A DNA stretch of 64,000 nt from Cladophialophora immunda (taxonomy: Eukaryota; Ascomycota; Eurotiomycetes; Chaetothyriales; Herpotrichiellaceae), in assembly GCF_000835495.1 (NCBI RefSeq), contig NW_015622541.1, forward strand, positions 3,906,001 through 3,970,000. The letters run 5' to 3'. Each line of letters starts with the position of its first letter. Within the stretch, counting starts at the first letter, position 1. Below the pieces are notes generated by a model. The model was not told the origin of the DNA. It saw nothing but the letters and a program-made list of their open reading frames with translations, and ran no database searches. Shown here in pieces: positions 35,126 to 45,784 of this stretch. Position numbers and translations under genes: made by a program.

Positions 35126-37535
35126 CTAGATTCCGGAGTCGGTCTGAAGCGGCTCCTCGTCCGGATCGAGGTACCCGCACGGGTCGGACGGGTCGTGGGC
35201 GCGCGGGCTCCAGGCGTCCCAGGTCTCGCACATGTCGGCGAACCGCGTCTCCCAGGGGGGCGGGAACGCGATCTGCCCGCGGTTCTCCACGATCTGCACG
35301 GCCAGGCCAGAGGAGGCGTGGAAGGCGATGTGGCAGTGCATGATCCAGACGCCCGGGTTGTCGGCCCTGAACGCGAGGATCAGGTACCCCTTGTCCGGCA
35401 GGAAGGCGACGTCCCGGCGCGGCGGGTTGGCCAGCGTCAGGTTCGCGCGCGCGACGTCGCACGCCGTCTGCCCGTCCGGCACGCACTGGTCCAGCACCGC
35501 GAAGTCGTGCCCGTGCAGGTGGATCGGGTGCTCCCCGGGCACGAAGACGCCGGGGACCTTGGGCACGGGGTGCGGCAGCAGCGGCGTCCCGGACTTCTTG
35601 GGCCCCGAAATGATGGTCAGCTGCACCCATTCTTCCTCTCGGGTGTCGTTGGTGTCGACCACGGCCAGCCAGCCCTTTTCCGTAAAGTCCTGGTCGAGGT
35701 TCCACAGCGTCGGGCCGCTGAAATTGAGCCACATGGGGTGATTGGGGACCAGCTCGAACCGGTTGACCGTCTGGTCGCACGGCCAGTAAGGGTATCCCTT
35801 CATCGGCTGGATGTTGAGATAGAGCGGGTCCACGTCTGCCTCGCGTTAGCAATTCTAGATGATGGCCCCCTGTCGGCTTCTCCACTTACGGTGTCTGATG
35901 CGGCCGACAGTCCAAGGCACTATTGGAGTTATGTTCCTATAGTAGGTCTCGTCCGCGCAGGTAGGTTCAAACGCATGCCGCGAGGTGCTCGGCAACTCGT
36001 CGCCGAGCGTATATCGGACGATGCCAGTGCGCTCATCAGGGATGGGAGCCTTCGGGTCAAAAGAACTGCAGTTCGTGGCGGGAGTGGTGCGGATCCAATA
36101 ACTGTGGTCACTGGTGTATCCTTCCGGGTTTGCGTCGACGATAATGTTGTATCGTTGTCCTGAAGCGCAAAGTTTGTCAGGGACAGAGAATGGGCTAATG
36201 CATCTGGATCCCACACCTACCTATCCCTACCACGACGTGATCGGTATAATATGGTTCGATCGCCACAAAGTCGGTGGAAATGACCCAGAACTTGTGGTCG
36301 TCGATGGAGAATACAAATGTCGTGTCCGCAGCGCCGTTGATGAGCCTCATGAGGTATTTCACTCCCTGTCTCTGATTAACAACACCTCTTGACAGGGGGC
36401 GGAGATGGGAGCTGTACCTTCTGGAAGAAGACCTCGTGGAACTTGGGCTTGTGTGAAATGTCGACCGGAGGCGGCCAATGACCTGCGAGGTTGGTTGCAC
36501 TTCAGCGTGGTGATTTTCGCCCCAAGGCTGTTGACTTACCAACGCCGTTTTGCAGAATGTTGTCGACGAATATCTGCTTTCCGCTGCTTTGGATGGATGC
36601 GTCCCACTTCTGATACACACTGGACAGCCAATGACGTTAGAGACATAGGTATGCAAGTTCGGAGACGTCGTTTCCTACCTCTGGTGGAGCCAGTCGCTCA
36701 TGATAATTGGATACAACTGATGGTCATAATCCTTCGATGTCGGGCCGTAGACGGTGAATGGTCCCAGAGCACCGGCGGCGTACTAGCCGAAATTCCTCAG
36801 TTTATCGGCGCAGCAGAGGAGGAGAGCTAGATGCAAACGAACCTGTAAGGAGTAGTGGCTGTGATACCACGAAGTTCCGTATTGGGTGATGTTGAAAATG
36901 TATGTGAAGTTGGTGTTAGGAGCAATCGAACACTGGGTGACTGCATTGACGCCGTCCATATAGGCGCTATGCAACTGTCTAAAGCCATGCCAATGGACTG
37001 TGGTGCCATTTCCAGGGTTGTCATTTGTGTTGTTGCCCGCCAACTTGTTATGCACCGTGATGTGCACTTGATCACCCCAACAAGCTTGGATTCGAGGGCC
37101 AGGGAAGCTGTTATTGAATAGCTGCACCGGGAGACTTGCAAAGCCGTCGGGATTGCGAGTAGACTCTTCCAACTCCAGGTAGTAGTGTCTCACGATACCC
37201 TTGGGGCCGTCGTTCTCGTAGTCCGTATGGATATCATACCGCTGGCCTGTCTTGACGTTCCTGAGCCAACAATGTCTGTCTGTCTTGGTGTTGCAGGAAA
37301 TCCAGCCCTCCTTTTCCGGATAGTCGGGGTATTCGCACCGAAAGGGGATATCTTCAAGGTCATCTGGCGGATTGAAGATCGGGTACTTTGTGGCCTGTGG
37401 CTGAATTGGCTGAACGGGCTGCACTGGAATCTGCAGATCTGGAGCATTCTCTGTGGAATAGAGCTGGCTCGGAGAGTGTGTCAGAAAATCGAAGAAGTAC
37501 ACGATCCCCGTCCACAATGTTCGTATTGGGGCCAT
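35126..37535 (-). CDS. Laccase / multicopper oxidase
   Basis: Oxidises phenolics or metals with reduction of O2 to water. Seven exons, complement(join(35126..35835,35890..36159,36221..36365,36418..36482,36540..36619,36679..36782,36843..37535)), 688 aa; the six introns of 52-61 nt all close in phase. The open frame extends 5' to 37625 only via a TTG, so ATG 37535 is used. All four copper motifs are present: HWHG (~177), WYHSHYS (~222), HPIHLHGHDF (~552) and HCHIAFH (~617). The N-terminus has a hydrophobic patch (TLWTGIVYFFDFL) that may be a poor signal or anchor. About 60 residues of Pro/Gln-rich linker precede the first cupredoxin domain, so it is longer than typical laccases. The last exon is far richer in G+C than the others. 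Confidence 0.92.
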
Positions 37536-38341
37536 GTTGAAGGCTGGTTTCGCCGATATTGTCACTATCAAGCTCGATGGATGACGGGACAAACCTGCAC
37601 AAAGACGGAAGGTATATATGGGCAAGATCTCATACGAGCAAGAGCATGAGTCCCCTCATTGCTAGGCGTTGTGAATGCTCTTCTGAGCATTCCGATCCCA
37701 ACGCTGATGGGCTTTGTTCCCTCTGTCAGCCTGACGATCCATGCAGTTGCATCCAATGAGCTGTATCTCCTTGACTCTGTCTCTTAAGGAGCCAGTCGCG
37801 ATGGGTGACTGAGACCTCGCTTGACCAAGACGACATCATCATCCCAGACATGATCAGCCCAAGCGTCCAACGAATGTGCTCGGATTGAGGTCGAGGGTAT
37901 TTTCAGCTCGGAGTCGGACATTGCTTGCATGAAAGCGGTTGTGAACAGGGCGCCTCGACAACTGACATGGTGCCCTGCCCAGTCGAATTTGCAAGATGGT
38001 GGCAGCTCTTTGGAGGCCTGATTGGCAAGGGCTTCGGGTAGCGTATACACGAAGCACAGAGTGACGGCCTCGACACGAAACTGCAGCAGATGTAGGCGAG
38101 CTGAAAAGCTCTGGCATCAAACGAGTTTCCTCACTACCCCCTCTTTCCCAGTATGGAAAGCATCTCTGTCTCCACTGGGCCTTGACTTGGACAAACGAGG
38201 AGGGCGAGACAGTGGCTGGCTGAGTTTAGAAGGCTGATATAGCTAGTTGGGCTTTCGTGTGCCTCCCACACTGATTTGGCCTCTGTGCGGGGTTTGTTGT
38301 ACGTCAGTCCTGTGACATCTGCTGGGACCAATGCGAAAATA
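37536..38341. other. Intergenic upstream of laccase
   Basis: Promoter side of the laccase. Two overlapping 88-codon frames on the minus strand (37784..38050, 37854..38120) look weakly protein-like but lack a convincing start or family. Confidence 0.4.
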
Positions 38342-38968
38342 TCAGCATAAAAGGAGCTTCTGAGCAGGTGAGCTGATTTTAGGGATAGGAGCTGGAGCCC
38401 TCGTTGAGGTTGTCGAATAACTCGACGGCTGTACCCGAATGCTACCTATAATATCGAGGATCACCACCTCCAACATGGGTCTGAACCTGCCTAGAGGACA
38501 CGGCACAAAGGACAAATACCATCTCCATCGTTTTCGATGACACCTAATCATCGTGGAGCCGGATGCTGTGACTTCGGGGGCGAAAGCACCCTTTTCGTTC
38601 GAGGGAGCAACCATGTGCACGATCCTTATCCGTCCAGACCACTCTTTCAACCGCGCCTTATCATATACCCAGTAGAAACGTAGGAAAAGCGAGCGGTTGA
38701 CCAATAGCCCATGCATGAATACATGTTCGTGATTTTGAAAGTTCTTACCGGCCTGTTTGGCCCGCGCAGGGATAACATGGAGCGCATGGTAAAGAGAATG
38801 GAGCAATCTCACAGTATCCATGATTGACCGTGGGACATGTAGAAAGATGAGCCTCGTGGTCTTGTTCGTCAGAACGAGCACAGGCGGAAGAGGGTGGAAA
38901 TACTGAATCCATATTCTACCGTCGTCACTCTGGGTAGAAGACGAATCAAGTTCACATAAGCTAGCCAT
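38342..38968 (-). CDS. Hypothetical protein (tentative)
   Basis: An uninterrupted 208-codon frame with an ATG at 38968. I recognise no family. The first ~80 residues look protein-like (VLVLTNKTTRLIFLHVPRS), while the C-terminal third is Ser/Thr/Pro-rich and could be read-through. A possible donor (GGTAAG) inside codon ~75 suggests the true gene may be spliced. No signal peptide. It might equally be non-coding; length in a ~50% GC sequence is the only support. Confidence 0.3.
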   Translation of the reverse strand: MASLCELDSSSTQSDDGRIWIQYFHPLPPVLVLTNKTTRLIFLHVPRSIMDTVRLLHSLYHALHVIPARAKQAGKNFQNHEHVFMHGLLVNRSLFLRFYWVYDKARLKEWSGRIRIVHMVAPSNEKGAFAPEVTASGSTMIRCHRKRWRWYLSFVPCPLGRFRPMLEVVILDIIGSIRVQPSSYSTTSTRAPAPIPKISSPAQKLLLC

Positions 38969-39175
38969 ACACCATTAGTTGATTAACTCCCCCCTACCGT
39001 ACAAGGCCTCCGTTCTCATTGCCAGAGATGTCCCCTTACTCCACCTTCAAACTCGTCACTCGTCACCTTAGCCGCATGCGCCTTCTTCCACAGATATACG
39101 ATGCGGACTTCCAACGCCCTTCGGACAATGTTACAATAGCCTCCGCACCCAGACCGTTTAGTCTGGTCCATGAGC

Positions 39176-39746
39176 TTAATCTTGAGTCTGTATCTTGTGA
39201 TCGCCCTTCACAACTTCTGAGTAGCTAGGAGGTGCACCAGGCTCATTGCTTCCTGCACCCACGCTAGGTCCAGCAGGTTCGTCCGCCTGGGAGGAGGGAT
39301 TTGAAGGTGGCGGTGGCGCCGGTCTATTGCTGCCCTGGCATGCGGGGGGTAGAGGGGCAGGTCGATCGTCGCCTGACGGATCTTGTGCTTGAGTACCATA
39401 AAGGGGCGGTTGGCGCGGTACGGATTCATGGCGGATGAAATAGTACGTGACTCGCCCGCCCTGACCTCCGCGCTCGGAGTCGGGGATAACCTCATAATCA
39501 TAGTCTCGCTCGGGGTTGCGTGCGATGATGTACCATGCGTGCAGAAGACCAGGGACGTAGCCGAGCATGCAGAGGAGGATGTTGATCAGGGAGTCACAGG
39601 AGCAGATGCCTGACTTGATCCAGACTGCAATGACCCGAAATATCAGCAATGGATGCCCTTGGTTGAAGGAATTGGAACGGCGACTTACCTGCAATTGGGG
39701 GGAAGAGGATGGCTATCAGAGCCAAGAAGATATCACCACATGTCAT
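39176..39746 (-). CDS. SNA3/PMP3-family membrane protein with PPxY motif
   Basis: UPF0057/PMP3 family (PF01679). Structure complement(join(39176..39624,39689..39746)), 168 aa, with a 64-nt intron (GTAAGT...TGCAG). Residues 1-20 form the first membrane helix (FLALIAILFPPIAVWI) and about 30-53 the second (LINILLCMLGYVPGLLHAWYII). The tail of about 115 residues is Pro-rich and ends with APPSYSEVV. PPSY is a WW-domain ligand of the kind used by yeast Sna3/Sna4 to bind Rsp5 ligase and enter multivesicular bodies, so endosome/vacuole sorting is expected. Upstream in-frame ATGs exist (39788) but MTCGDIF is the usual family start. It is divergent from the PEX11-like gene with 706 bp between start codons. 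Confidence 0.85.
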
Positions 39747-40452
39747 TGTGATGGTTGTTTGGCGTTCAGAGATGGTGATCGGCATCGAACGGGGCAGCAG
39801 ACAGAAAGAGAAGGTCGTGAAGATATACGGCGCAGAGCCTGGAAGAAAACTTTTCTTCTTATCAGAAGAAATGAAGTTGCCTGGCGGTGGTGAGAGTTTG
39901 AGGGCTAAAGGGCGCAGTCTTGGAGTCGACTTAGGGCGAGGCTGTGAGAGGCTGAGCAATGACGTTTGCACGGACTGCAGCGAATTGCGGCGGAGGCGGC
40001 CGGCTGTTTCACGTGACCGTAGCTGCAGGTACGAGATGCTCCGTACAGGTACCGTGACTGCCAAGGTGCCAAGACGTGCAGCTTGGCCTAGCCGAAAGCG
40101 AGCCGTCGCCGTCACAAGCCTCGGTTGAATGGACCGGGAGCCGACTTGACGAGGAGGAGAAGAAGAAGTTGGATGGGGAAATAATAATATGATTACTTTG
40201 AATGACTTCCCCATCACCTCCACAACCCCTTGCTCTGCTGTGCTGTGTGGTCTGTTGGTTCAATCTGACTGTGACGAGCTCGTTCCCTTGTTCCTTCATA
40301 GCAGTTGCTGAGACAGGTCTACGAATCCGGCCGTAAGACCGCGGGACTAGTCTGATTACTTTTGGTCGTCGAGGCACAACTTGTACCATTGTTTTATATC
40401 GACGACAACCCCTTTCCCGTTCTCACCACGCTCTCCCCCATACATCGCAAAC
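39747..40452. promoter_or_regulatory. Shared divergent promoter region
   Basis: Separates the SNA3-like gene (-) and the PEX11-like gene (+). It contains a TCACGTGAC E-box (40009..40017) and CT/GA-rich tracts. Bidirectional control is inferred from layout only. Confidence 0.4.
40009..40017. promoter_or_regulatory. TCACGTGAC E-box
   Basis: CACGTG core about 265 bp from the SNA3-like ATG and 440 bp from the PEX11-like ATG. The motif is recognised by Cbf1-type and other bHLH factors; function here is untested. Confidence 0.35.
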
Positions 40453-41428
40453 ATGTCTAGCAGCGAGGCGGCAAACCCAGACCCCAGTGTCGTCCCCCAG
40501 GACCCTGCCGAGGTCAAGGGCGATGTCGAACCCATCAAGCCTTCGCAACACCCGGCGTTGAGCAAGGTGCCCAATGAAGTCAAAACTACCATCTCCAAAG
40601 CCGACGAGATCATTCTGCGCATCAGCAAGTATGTGGCGTTCAGAATCAATGGATCCAAGTCAATTCCACTGACGCGCCGGACGTAGGTTGATCAAGACTA
40701 CCGCAGGCCTCGGGGCAGCTCTGTCGACACTCAACTATGCCATCTATCTCGCAGCGTACCTCCATTCAAAAGCTCCTACCCGCGCTGCTGTCATTGCGTA
40801 CATCTCGCGCCTCATTGGTCGCACACCTTCGAAGCTCCCTGCCGGAGCTCTAGCTCCATCTGCTCCTACCTCGTTCCTCACTCCACTGGGAGCTCTTGTG
40901 TCTGATACTCGGACGTCGCTGCGTTTGACGGGGCTGCTGCCGTTATACATCTGGATGAAGACACTCTTGTCGAAGAAAGCCTCAGCAGATATGGACCCAG
41001 CCCTCCATCGGGTTGCGTTGCTGCAGTGTGCCGGCTACATCGGTTTCCAAGCCCTGGAAAACGTCTACCATTTGGCAGGCAAAGGCGTCGTACCTCTGTC
41101 GATTATCGAGAAGCGAGGAGGTGTCGCCAAGTGGGTTGCATGGAGCTGTCGTGCGTGGTGCGTTGGAGTCGCAAGCGACTTCCTCCGCCTCTGGCGCGAG
41201 GCTGAGATTGAAAAGGAAAAGCGGGGCAGCAAGTCGGCCAAAGAGAAGGAAGACTATGATCGCAAGTGGTGGAATGAGTTCATGGTGGCCGCATATTGGA
41301 TGCCCGTCGCTGTCCACTACAGCTTGTACCCTGAGGGAATTCCAGGCATGAATACTGGGCTGGTCGGCTTCTTTGGCTTGATGGCTGGTCTCAACAACTT
41401 CAGGAACCAATGGGCAGCCACTGCTTGA
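40453..41428 (+). CDS. PEX11-like peroxisomal membrane protein (Pex11C type)
   Basis: Membrane-shaping factor for peroxisome proliferation (PEX11 family, PF05648). Structure join(40453..40628,40687..41428), 305 aa; the 58-nt intron has a CACTGAC branch-like site and joins RISK to LIKTTAGLG. The open frame upstream of 40453 starts only with a non-ATG codon. Residues 1-60 are a soluble polar extension. Family-like segments include LSTLNYAIYLAAYLHS, then LRLTGLLPLYIWMKTLL and HRVALLQCAGYIGFQALENVYHLA. A charged AEIEKEKRGSKSAKEKED linker precedes a final membrane-associated part (MVAAYWMPVAVHYSLYPEG). It lacks an obvious peroxisomal targeting tripeptide, as expected for a membrane protein. Confidence 0.85.
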
Positions 41429-42024
41429 AGGCCGGGGGAAGGACAGTCTGCTGTGGAAGTTTGTCTTACGGGGACATGGATTATCTTTGTCGAGATGTAA
41501 TATTGCTCAATGCCGTGAGCACAGATGATTCTTTGCCTCCTATACCTAGTTACCCGGAGTTTAGGGAGCCAAAAATGTGGAATTTTCTTACATGCATAGA
41601 CCCTTTTGGCTCACCATCGTTCTAGCCCACATTCTTCCAGCATCCCATAGGCTGGGTGTTGGCTCCTGGGGCTCCATGGTCCGTCAAGCGCGAACCCCAG
41701 AACCCCAAGAAGAGGCGGCTCGCTGCATTTTCGGACTATTTCCTGTTTGGGCCATTTCCGCCCCTCCATCCCATGTCATGCACTTCTCTCCACATCCTGC
41801 GTCTGCCAGATCTTCCCATCACAAGCTTCTTCCATATCTCAAGGAACTCGTCAGCCATGGGTACGCTATGTATGAATCCCCAGCACGCTCCTTTTCTGCC
41901 TGCCTCTCTCTGCGGTTGTTTTGATTGTGAGATGTCGGATCAAACAGACCCGGTTGAACCTCAATCAACCAGAAATACAACGTCCCGTTCGGAGGGGTGG
42001 ACTTCAACGAAAGGGAGCAGGATA
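41429..42024. other. Intergenic upstream of the Zn2Cys6 gene
   Basis: 3' flank of the PEX11-like gene and promoter side of the regulator. Open frames here (e.g. 41656..42204) overlap the regulator's first exons and are shadows. Confidence 0.5.
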
Positions 42025-44613
42025 ATGGCGGAAAATCAGTCAACGTTAGCATGCTATTCATGCAGAAGGTTGAGTGCCCATTTGTCCTTCGTAACAAACA
42101 ATGAATACCGTTTCAGCTGGCGGATGCTAATACTGAGGCAGACGCAAGGTCAAGTGGTCCGTCCTACCTGTACTCGTCGCTTCCCGTCGCACCTCTTGCA
42201 GTAATTGACTGCTCTACATAGTGACAAATCCCTTCCTGCCTGTCGTGTCTGCACAAAGTATGCCATGCCATGCTGCTATCCGGAGGTCCAACACAAGCCA
42301 GGTCCCAAACTAGGTGAGCATGTTTCTATTTCTCCAGAGTAATGATATGATCTTGGCCTCACTCATTCCGCTGGTTACTTGTAGGGTCGCACTCATCCAA
42401 GCACCGAAAGCGGATCTGCTGGCGTCTGGGAGAGCGTTCGCCCGGCTGCCAGGAAGACATTAGGGAGCCAGAGGATGGCGATAGCATTCGGAAGACCAAA
42501 GGGCGCCAGAGACAAAACTTGGCCATGTATCGAGACAATAACAGCACGGCCTCGGATGCTTCGAGCCCCGAGTCGACGACGGCACAATCCTGGGTATTCC
42601 ATCATTTCCACGAGGATCAATCATACAGCATTTCACCGCTTACCGCATGCGACAATGCAGTACCGAACGAGGTTCTGCCGGCGTATGCGTGGCCTTCACA
42701 GGATAATACCAGCTACGTCTGCCGGACTCTTGGTGTTTCAAAAGAAATGCTGTTTACACTGTAAGATTGACCGCTATGGGTGAAGCGAGAGCAGTCCTAA
42801 CGAGACGTGCAGAACACGGACCTATTTTGAAAAGGTGACCTTTCTGTCCCTCTTTCATAGACCAACGTTTGACGCGATGGTCTATAATAAGATACAGCAG
42901 GGTCCATCCTCGGCTGTTCTTGCTGCAGTATGTGCTATCGCTGCACATTATGTGGAAGATCAGCCTGCGCTGCGTCTCTTAATCAACTCTCGATATCCTA
43001 ACATCACGCATGCTCCCGATTATTTCTACAAGCTGGCATGCACAATCACAAATGAGCAGCTGGAGCAATGTGGTGACGGCAAACCTCCACTCGTACTCCT
43101 TCAAGCACTCATTCTGATTACGTTCTACGAGATGATCATTAGTGCTAGAGGAAGAGCGTGGAGGTCCCTCGGCACCTGCGTCCGCATCGCACACGAGATA
43201 GAGCTGCATCTGACAGACTCGTCGCTGCAAGGAAAGTCACTGCTGGAGCAGAAAGCCTTGGCGGAGTCTTGGTCACGCAAAGAGGAGCAACGAAGAGCCT
43301 GGTGGCTGCTATGGGAGCTTGACGTCTTCGTTTCGACCGTTCGTAGACGCCCAGCGTCCATACACGATGGAGAACATGCTGTCCTCCTCCCAGTGAGCGA
43401 AAGATCCTGGTTTGAAGGACACTATCAACCGAGCTGTTTCTTGGACCCTGATCCGCTTCATCGAACTCGAAAGCTACTCGAATGTGGAAACGCTCACGGA
43501 AAGGCTTGGTACATTATCGTCAACTCTCTGGTTCGCGATGCACACACGACTGCTAATCCGACCTCACATTGCGATCGCGGACTTCCAAGGCCGGACGTTT
43601 CCCCTCTACTGGATAACGGCTGTGGTAATCCCGTGGATGAGCGGAAACTCGCAGTTCTGGATGATTTTATTTTATACTTCAAAACCATGATTCCGAAGGA
43701 GCTTCTGTATCAAGGCGACTACTTATCGTTTTCCATCTCTGGCGACTCATACAGCGGACCTACGGCGATCGAAGACTGCGACAAACAACTGATTCACGCC
43801 ATGACTCACCTGGGCAGACTGATGATCTTGCATCACTACTGCATCAGAAACACCGGACCTTCGGTCCTCAAAGGCAAGAAACTTTTGGATTATCTGTCAC
43901 TCCGTGAACCTTCGGCAACGCAGAAGCTTCGAGCTATTCTGGGCTTCGCGGATGATCAAACCGCCTGGGACAGATATCTCGGAGCTGCGGAGGAGATCAT
44001 GCGCGTCGTTCGAAACGCGTCGCCGAACCACATCAGATACGGCCATCCGCTCCTTGCGTGTACTTTCTGGATCGTTGCGGCCACTCAATTATTCAAGAAG
44101 GCGTTCGCCCAAGATGAGGCGGAACGAGAGCTGGCTCAGTCCAACTTCGACCTTCTGCGGCTTACTCTTGATCACAGCCACCAATTCTGGAAGACTTCCG
44201 AGTTGATGGTCAAAAACATAGACACCCTAGCTTCGCGGCTTGGTGAGCTGAGTGCGAGGTTGGCTGAATCTCGAAGCGGTGGGCCGGATGCTCTTTCCCT
44301 TAACGAGGCGGGCCTTTCCAGCCTCAGCGCAAGCTCTTTCGATGGCCTGAATGGTATTGTACAAGGCAGTGCTGAGCGAAATGACAGCACTTCTGCTGCA
44401 ACCAAGACCGGTCTGGGGAACGTGCCTATGGCAGACGACATTGACTACACCCAAACATGCGCCAGTCAAATAACGTTCGACACCTCCGTCTCGGCCGACA
44501 AACCCACTGAGAGTGAACTACAGGCCTTTATGTATGATTTCTGTGGAGACAATTGGGATTTTTGGGGTCAAGATCTCGCCGACTTGTTCCCTTCTGGATG
44601 CCCTGAGACATAA
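42025..44613 (+). CDS. Zn2Cys6 binuclear-cluster transcription factor
   Basis: Five exons, join(42025..42068,42142..42156,42222..42313,42385..42760,42813..44613), 775 aa, all phases consistent. The Zn cluster is spread over exons 1-3 and reads C10-x2-C13-x6-C20-x6-C27-x2-C30-x6-C37, with CRRRKVKCDK in the middle; exon 2 is a 15-nt microexon encoding the RKVK core. Branch sites TGCTAATAC and CCTAACG support the introns. The Fungal_trans (PF04082) middle region begins near FEKVTFLSLFHRPTFD (~185) and includes EEQRRAWWLLWELDVFVS (~335). The C-terminus is acidic and aromatic (DNWDFWGQDLADLF), a likely activation segment. It is convergent with the NmrA-like gene, 166 bp apart. Target genes are unknown; the NmrA-like and amidohydrolase genes are candidates by position. 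Confidence 0.93.
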
Positions 44614-44779
44614 TACATCTTCTCAGTAAACAGCAAAATAGCCTCTCCTGAGGGTCGCAATGCGGAATAACACCCCAAGTGATGTCAAGCAGTTTCCCAG
44701 ATCCACGCCATTGGATACTCCTAAATTTGGATGCTACCATCTTTTCCATAAGGGATGCAAAACGAATCAATTGTGCATT

Positions 44780-45784
44780 TTATATCTCTGGATGCTGTCT
44801 CAGAAAGTCCTCCAGTTTGGTCCGCTCGAGATCTGGATACAGCTTATCATCCAATACCTTCATCATGGTTTTGCCACCGAGTTGGTGGATCTGGTAGGTA
44901 TAGCCCATCCACTCCCAGAATCTGGATAGACCCAGCTCCTGCTGACTCATCTGGGCAGTCACCACCAGATCTTCCAATGAGCCCAGGCGTTGCAGCTCGA
45001 CAGGAATCCCCTTTGCCTTCTCATAAATCGCAGCGATTTCCTTGATACTATACTCCCAGCTGCAGTATCTGTACACGGCACCTTCTCGAGACTTGTCACA
45101 GATCAAGGCCGCGGTGAAGTCGGCCGTGTCTTGTTCCGTTGTGATCTGCCATTTCTCGTCACCCGTGCCCCAGAACTCAGCACGTGGTTTTCCAGCCGCT
45201 GAGTCCCAAACCCCGTGTGTGCTTGGGTCGAATACTCCGTGGCCGGACAGGGAGAAAAAGGTCTCTGCGAAGAAGCCAATGAATATGTACATTGGCTTGA
45301 TTCGGGAAGACATGGCGAGCTGGCGTTGAAAGGCCAGGAAGAGGTCATAATACACAATATCGCCGAATTCGAGGGCCGACCAGTCCAGATTCCAAGCGGA
45401 TGGCACAAATCGCTGCGCGCGAATGAAGTCAGCATATGCCGCCTTTCCGATTTGCGCTGTTCTCAGAATGACTGCTGGACATGGGCTTACCGTTATGCCT
45501 TGCTCTTCCATCAATCTTACCAGCAGCAGCTGGGCATCCAACACCAGCTCTGGCACGGGTCCATATGCGCAAATGACAGCGTCGACGCCGGTCAATGCCT
45601 TCTTGATGGCTGGGACATCGTACCACGCTTCCATTTCGTGGAAGCTCTCCAAGGCCTGCACCTTCTCCGGCGCGAGTTTGGATTTGTTCCTCGCCAGTCC
45701 GCGCACTTGAGCTCCGTGCTCTTTGAGGGGACTGATCAGCTTGGAGCCCACGTTCCCTGTGATTCCGATGATGAGGACGAGCAT
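44780..45784 (-). CDS. NmrA-like / isoflavone-reductase-like NAD(P)-binding protein
   Basis: An atypical short-chain dehydrogenase fold (NmrA, PF05368). Structure complement(join(44780..45412,45491..45784)), 308 aa. The start at 45784 is the first ATG; the frame extends to 45793 only through TTG. The 78-nt intron (GTAAGC...GCGCAG, branch TGCTGAC) yields EEQGITRFVPSAWN, the usual block after the second nucleotide-fold strand; unspliced, the frame stays open with 26 extra residues. N-terminal IIGITGNVGSKL is the NAD(P)-binding glycine motif. Such proteins are either reductases of aromatic compounds or redox sensors of transcription factors. The convergent Zn2Cys6 gene makes either role possible; catalytic Lys is not obvious. 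Confidence 0.85.
   Translation of the reverse strand: MLVLIIGITGNVGSKLISPLKEHGAQVRGLARNKSKLAPEKVQALESFHEMEAWYDVPAIKKALTGVDAVICAYGPVPELVLDAQLLLVRLMEEQGITVSPCPAVILRTAQIGKAAYADFIRAQRFVPSAWNLDWSALEFGDIVYYDLFLAFQRQLAMSSRIKPMYIFIGFFAETFFSLSGHGVFDPSTHGVWDSAAGKPRAEFWGTGDEKWQITTEQDTADFTAALICDKSREGAVYRYCSWEYSIKEIAAIYEKAKGIPVELQRLGSLEDLVVTAQMSQQELGLSRFWEWMGYTYQIHQLGGKTMMKVLDDKLYPDLERTKLEDFLRQHPEI

Noticed and set aside
35195..36163. 322-codon plus-strand open frame
   Set aside because: Antisense to laccase exons 6-7; crosses a verified intron and has no protein-like features.
37784..38120. Possible small secreted protein on the minus strand
   Set aside because: A hydrophobic stretch lies upstream of the frame but no ATG precedes it; a TGA blocks the frame. 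No splice model found.
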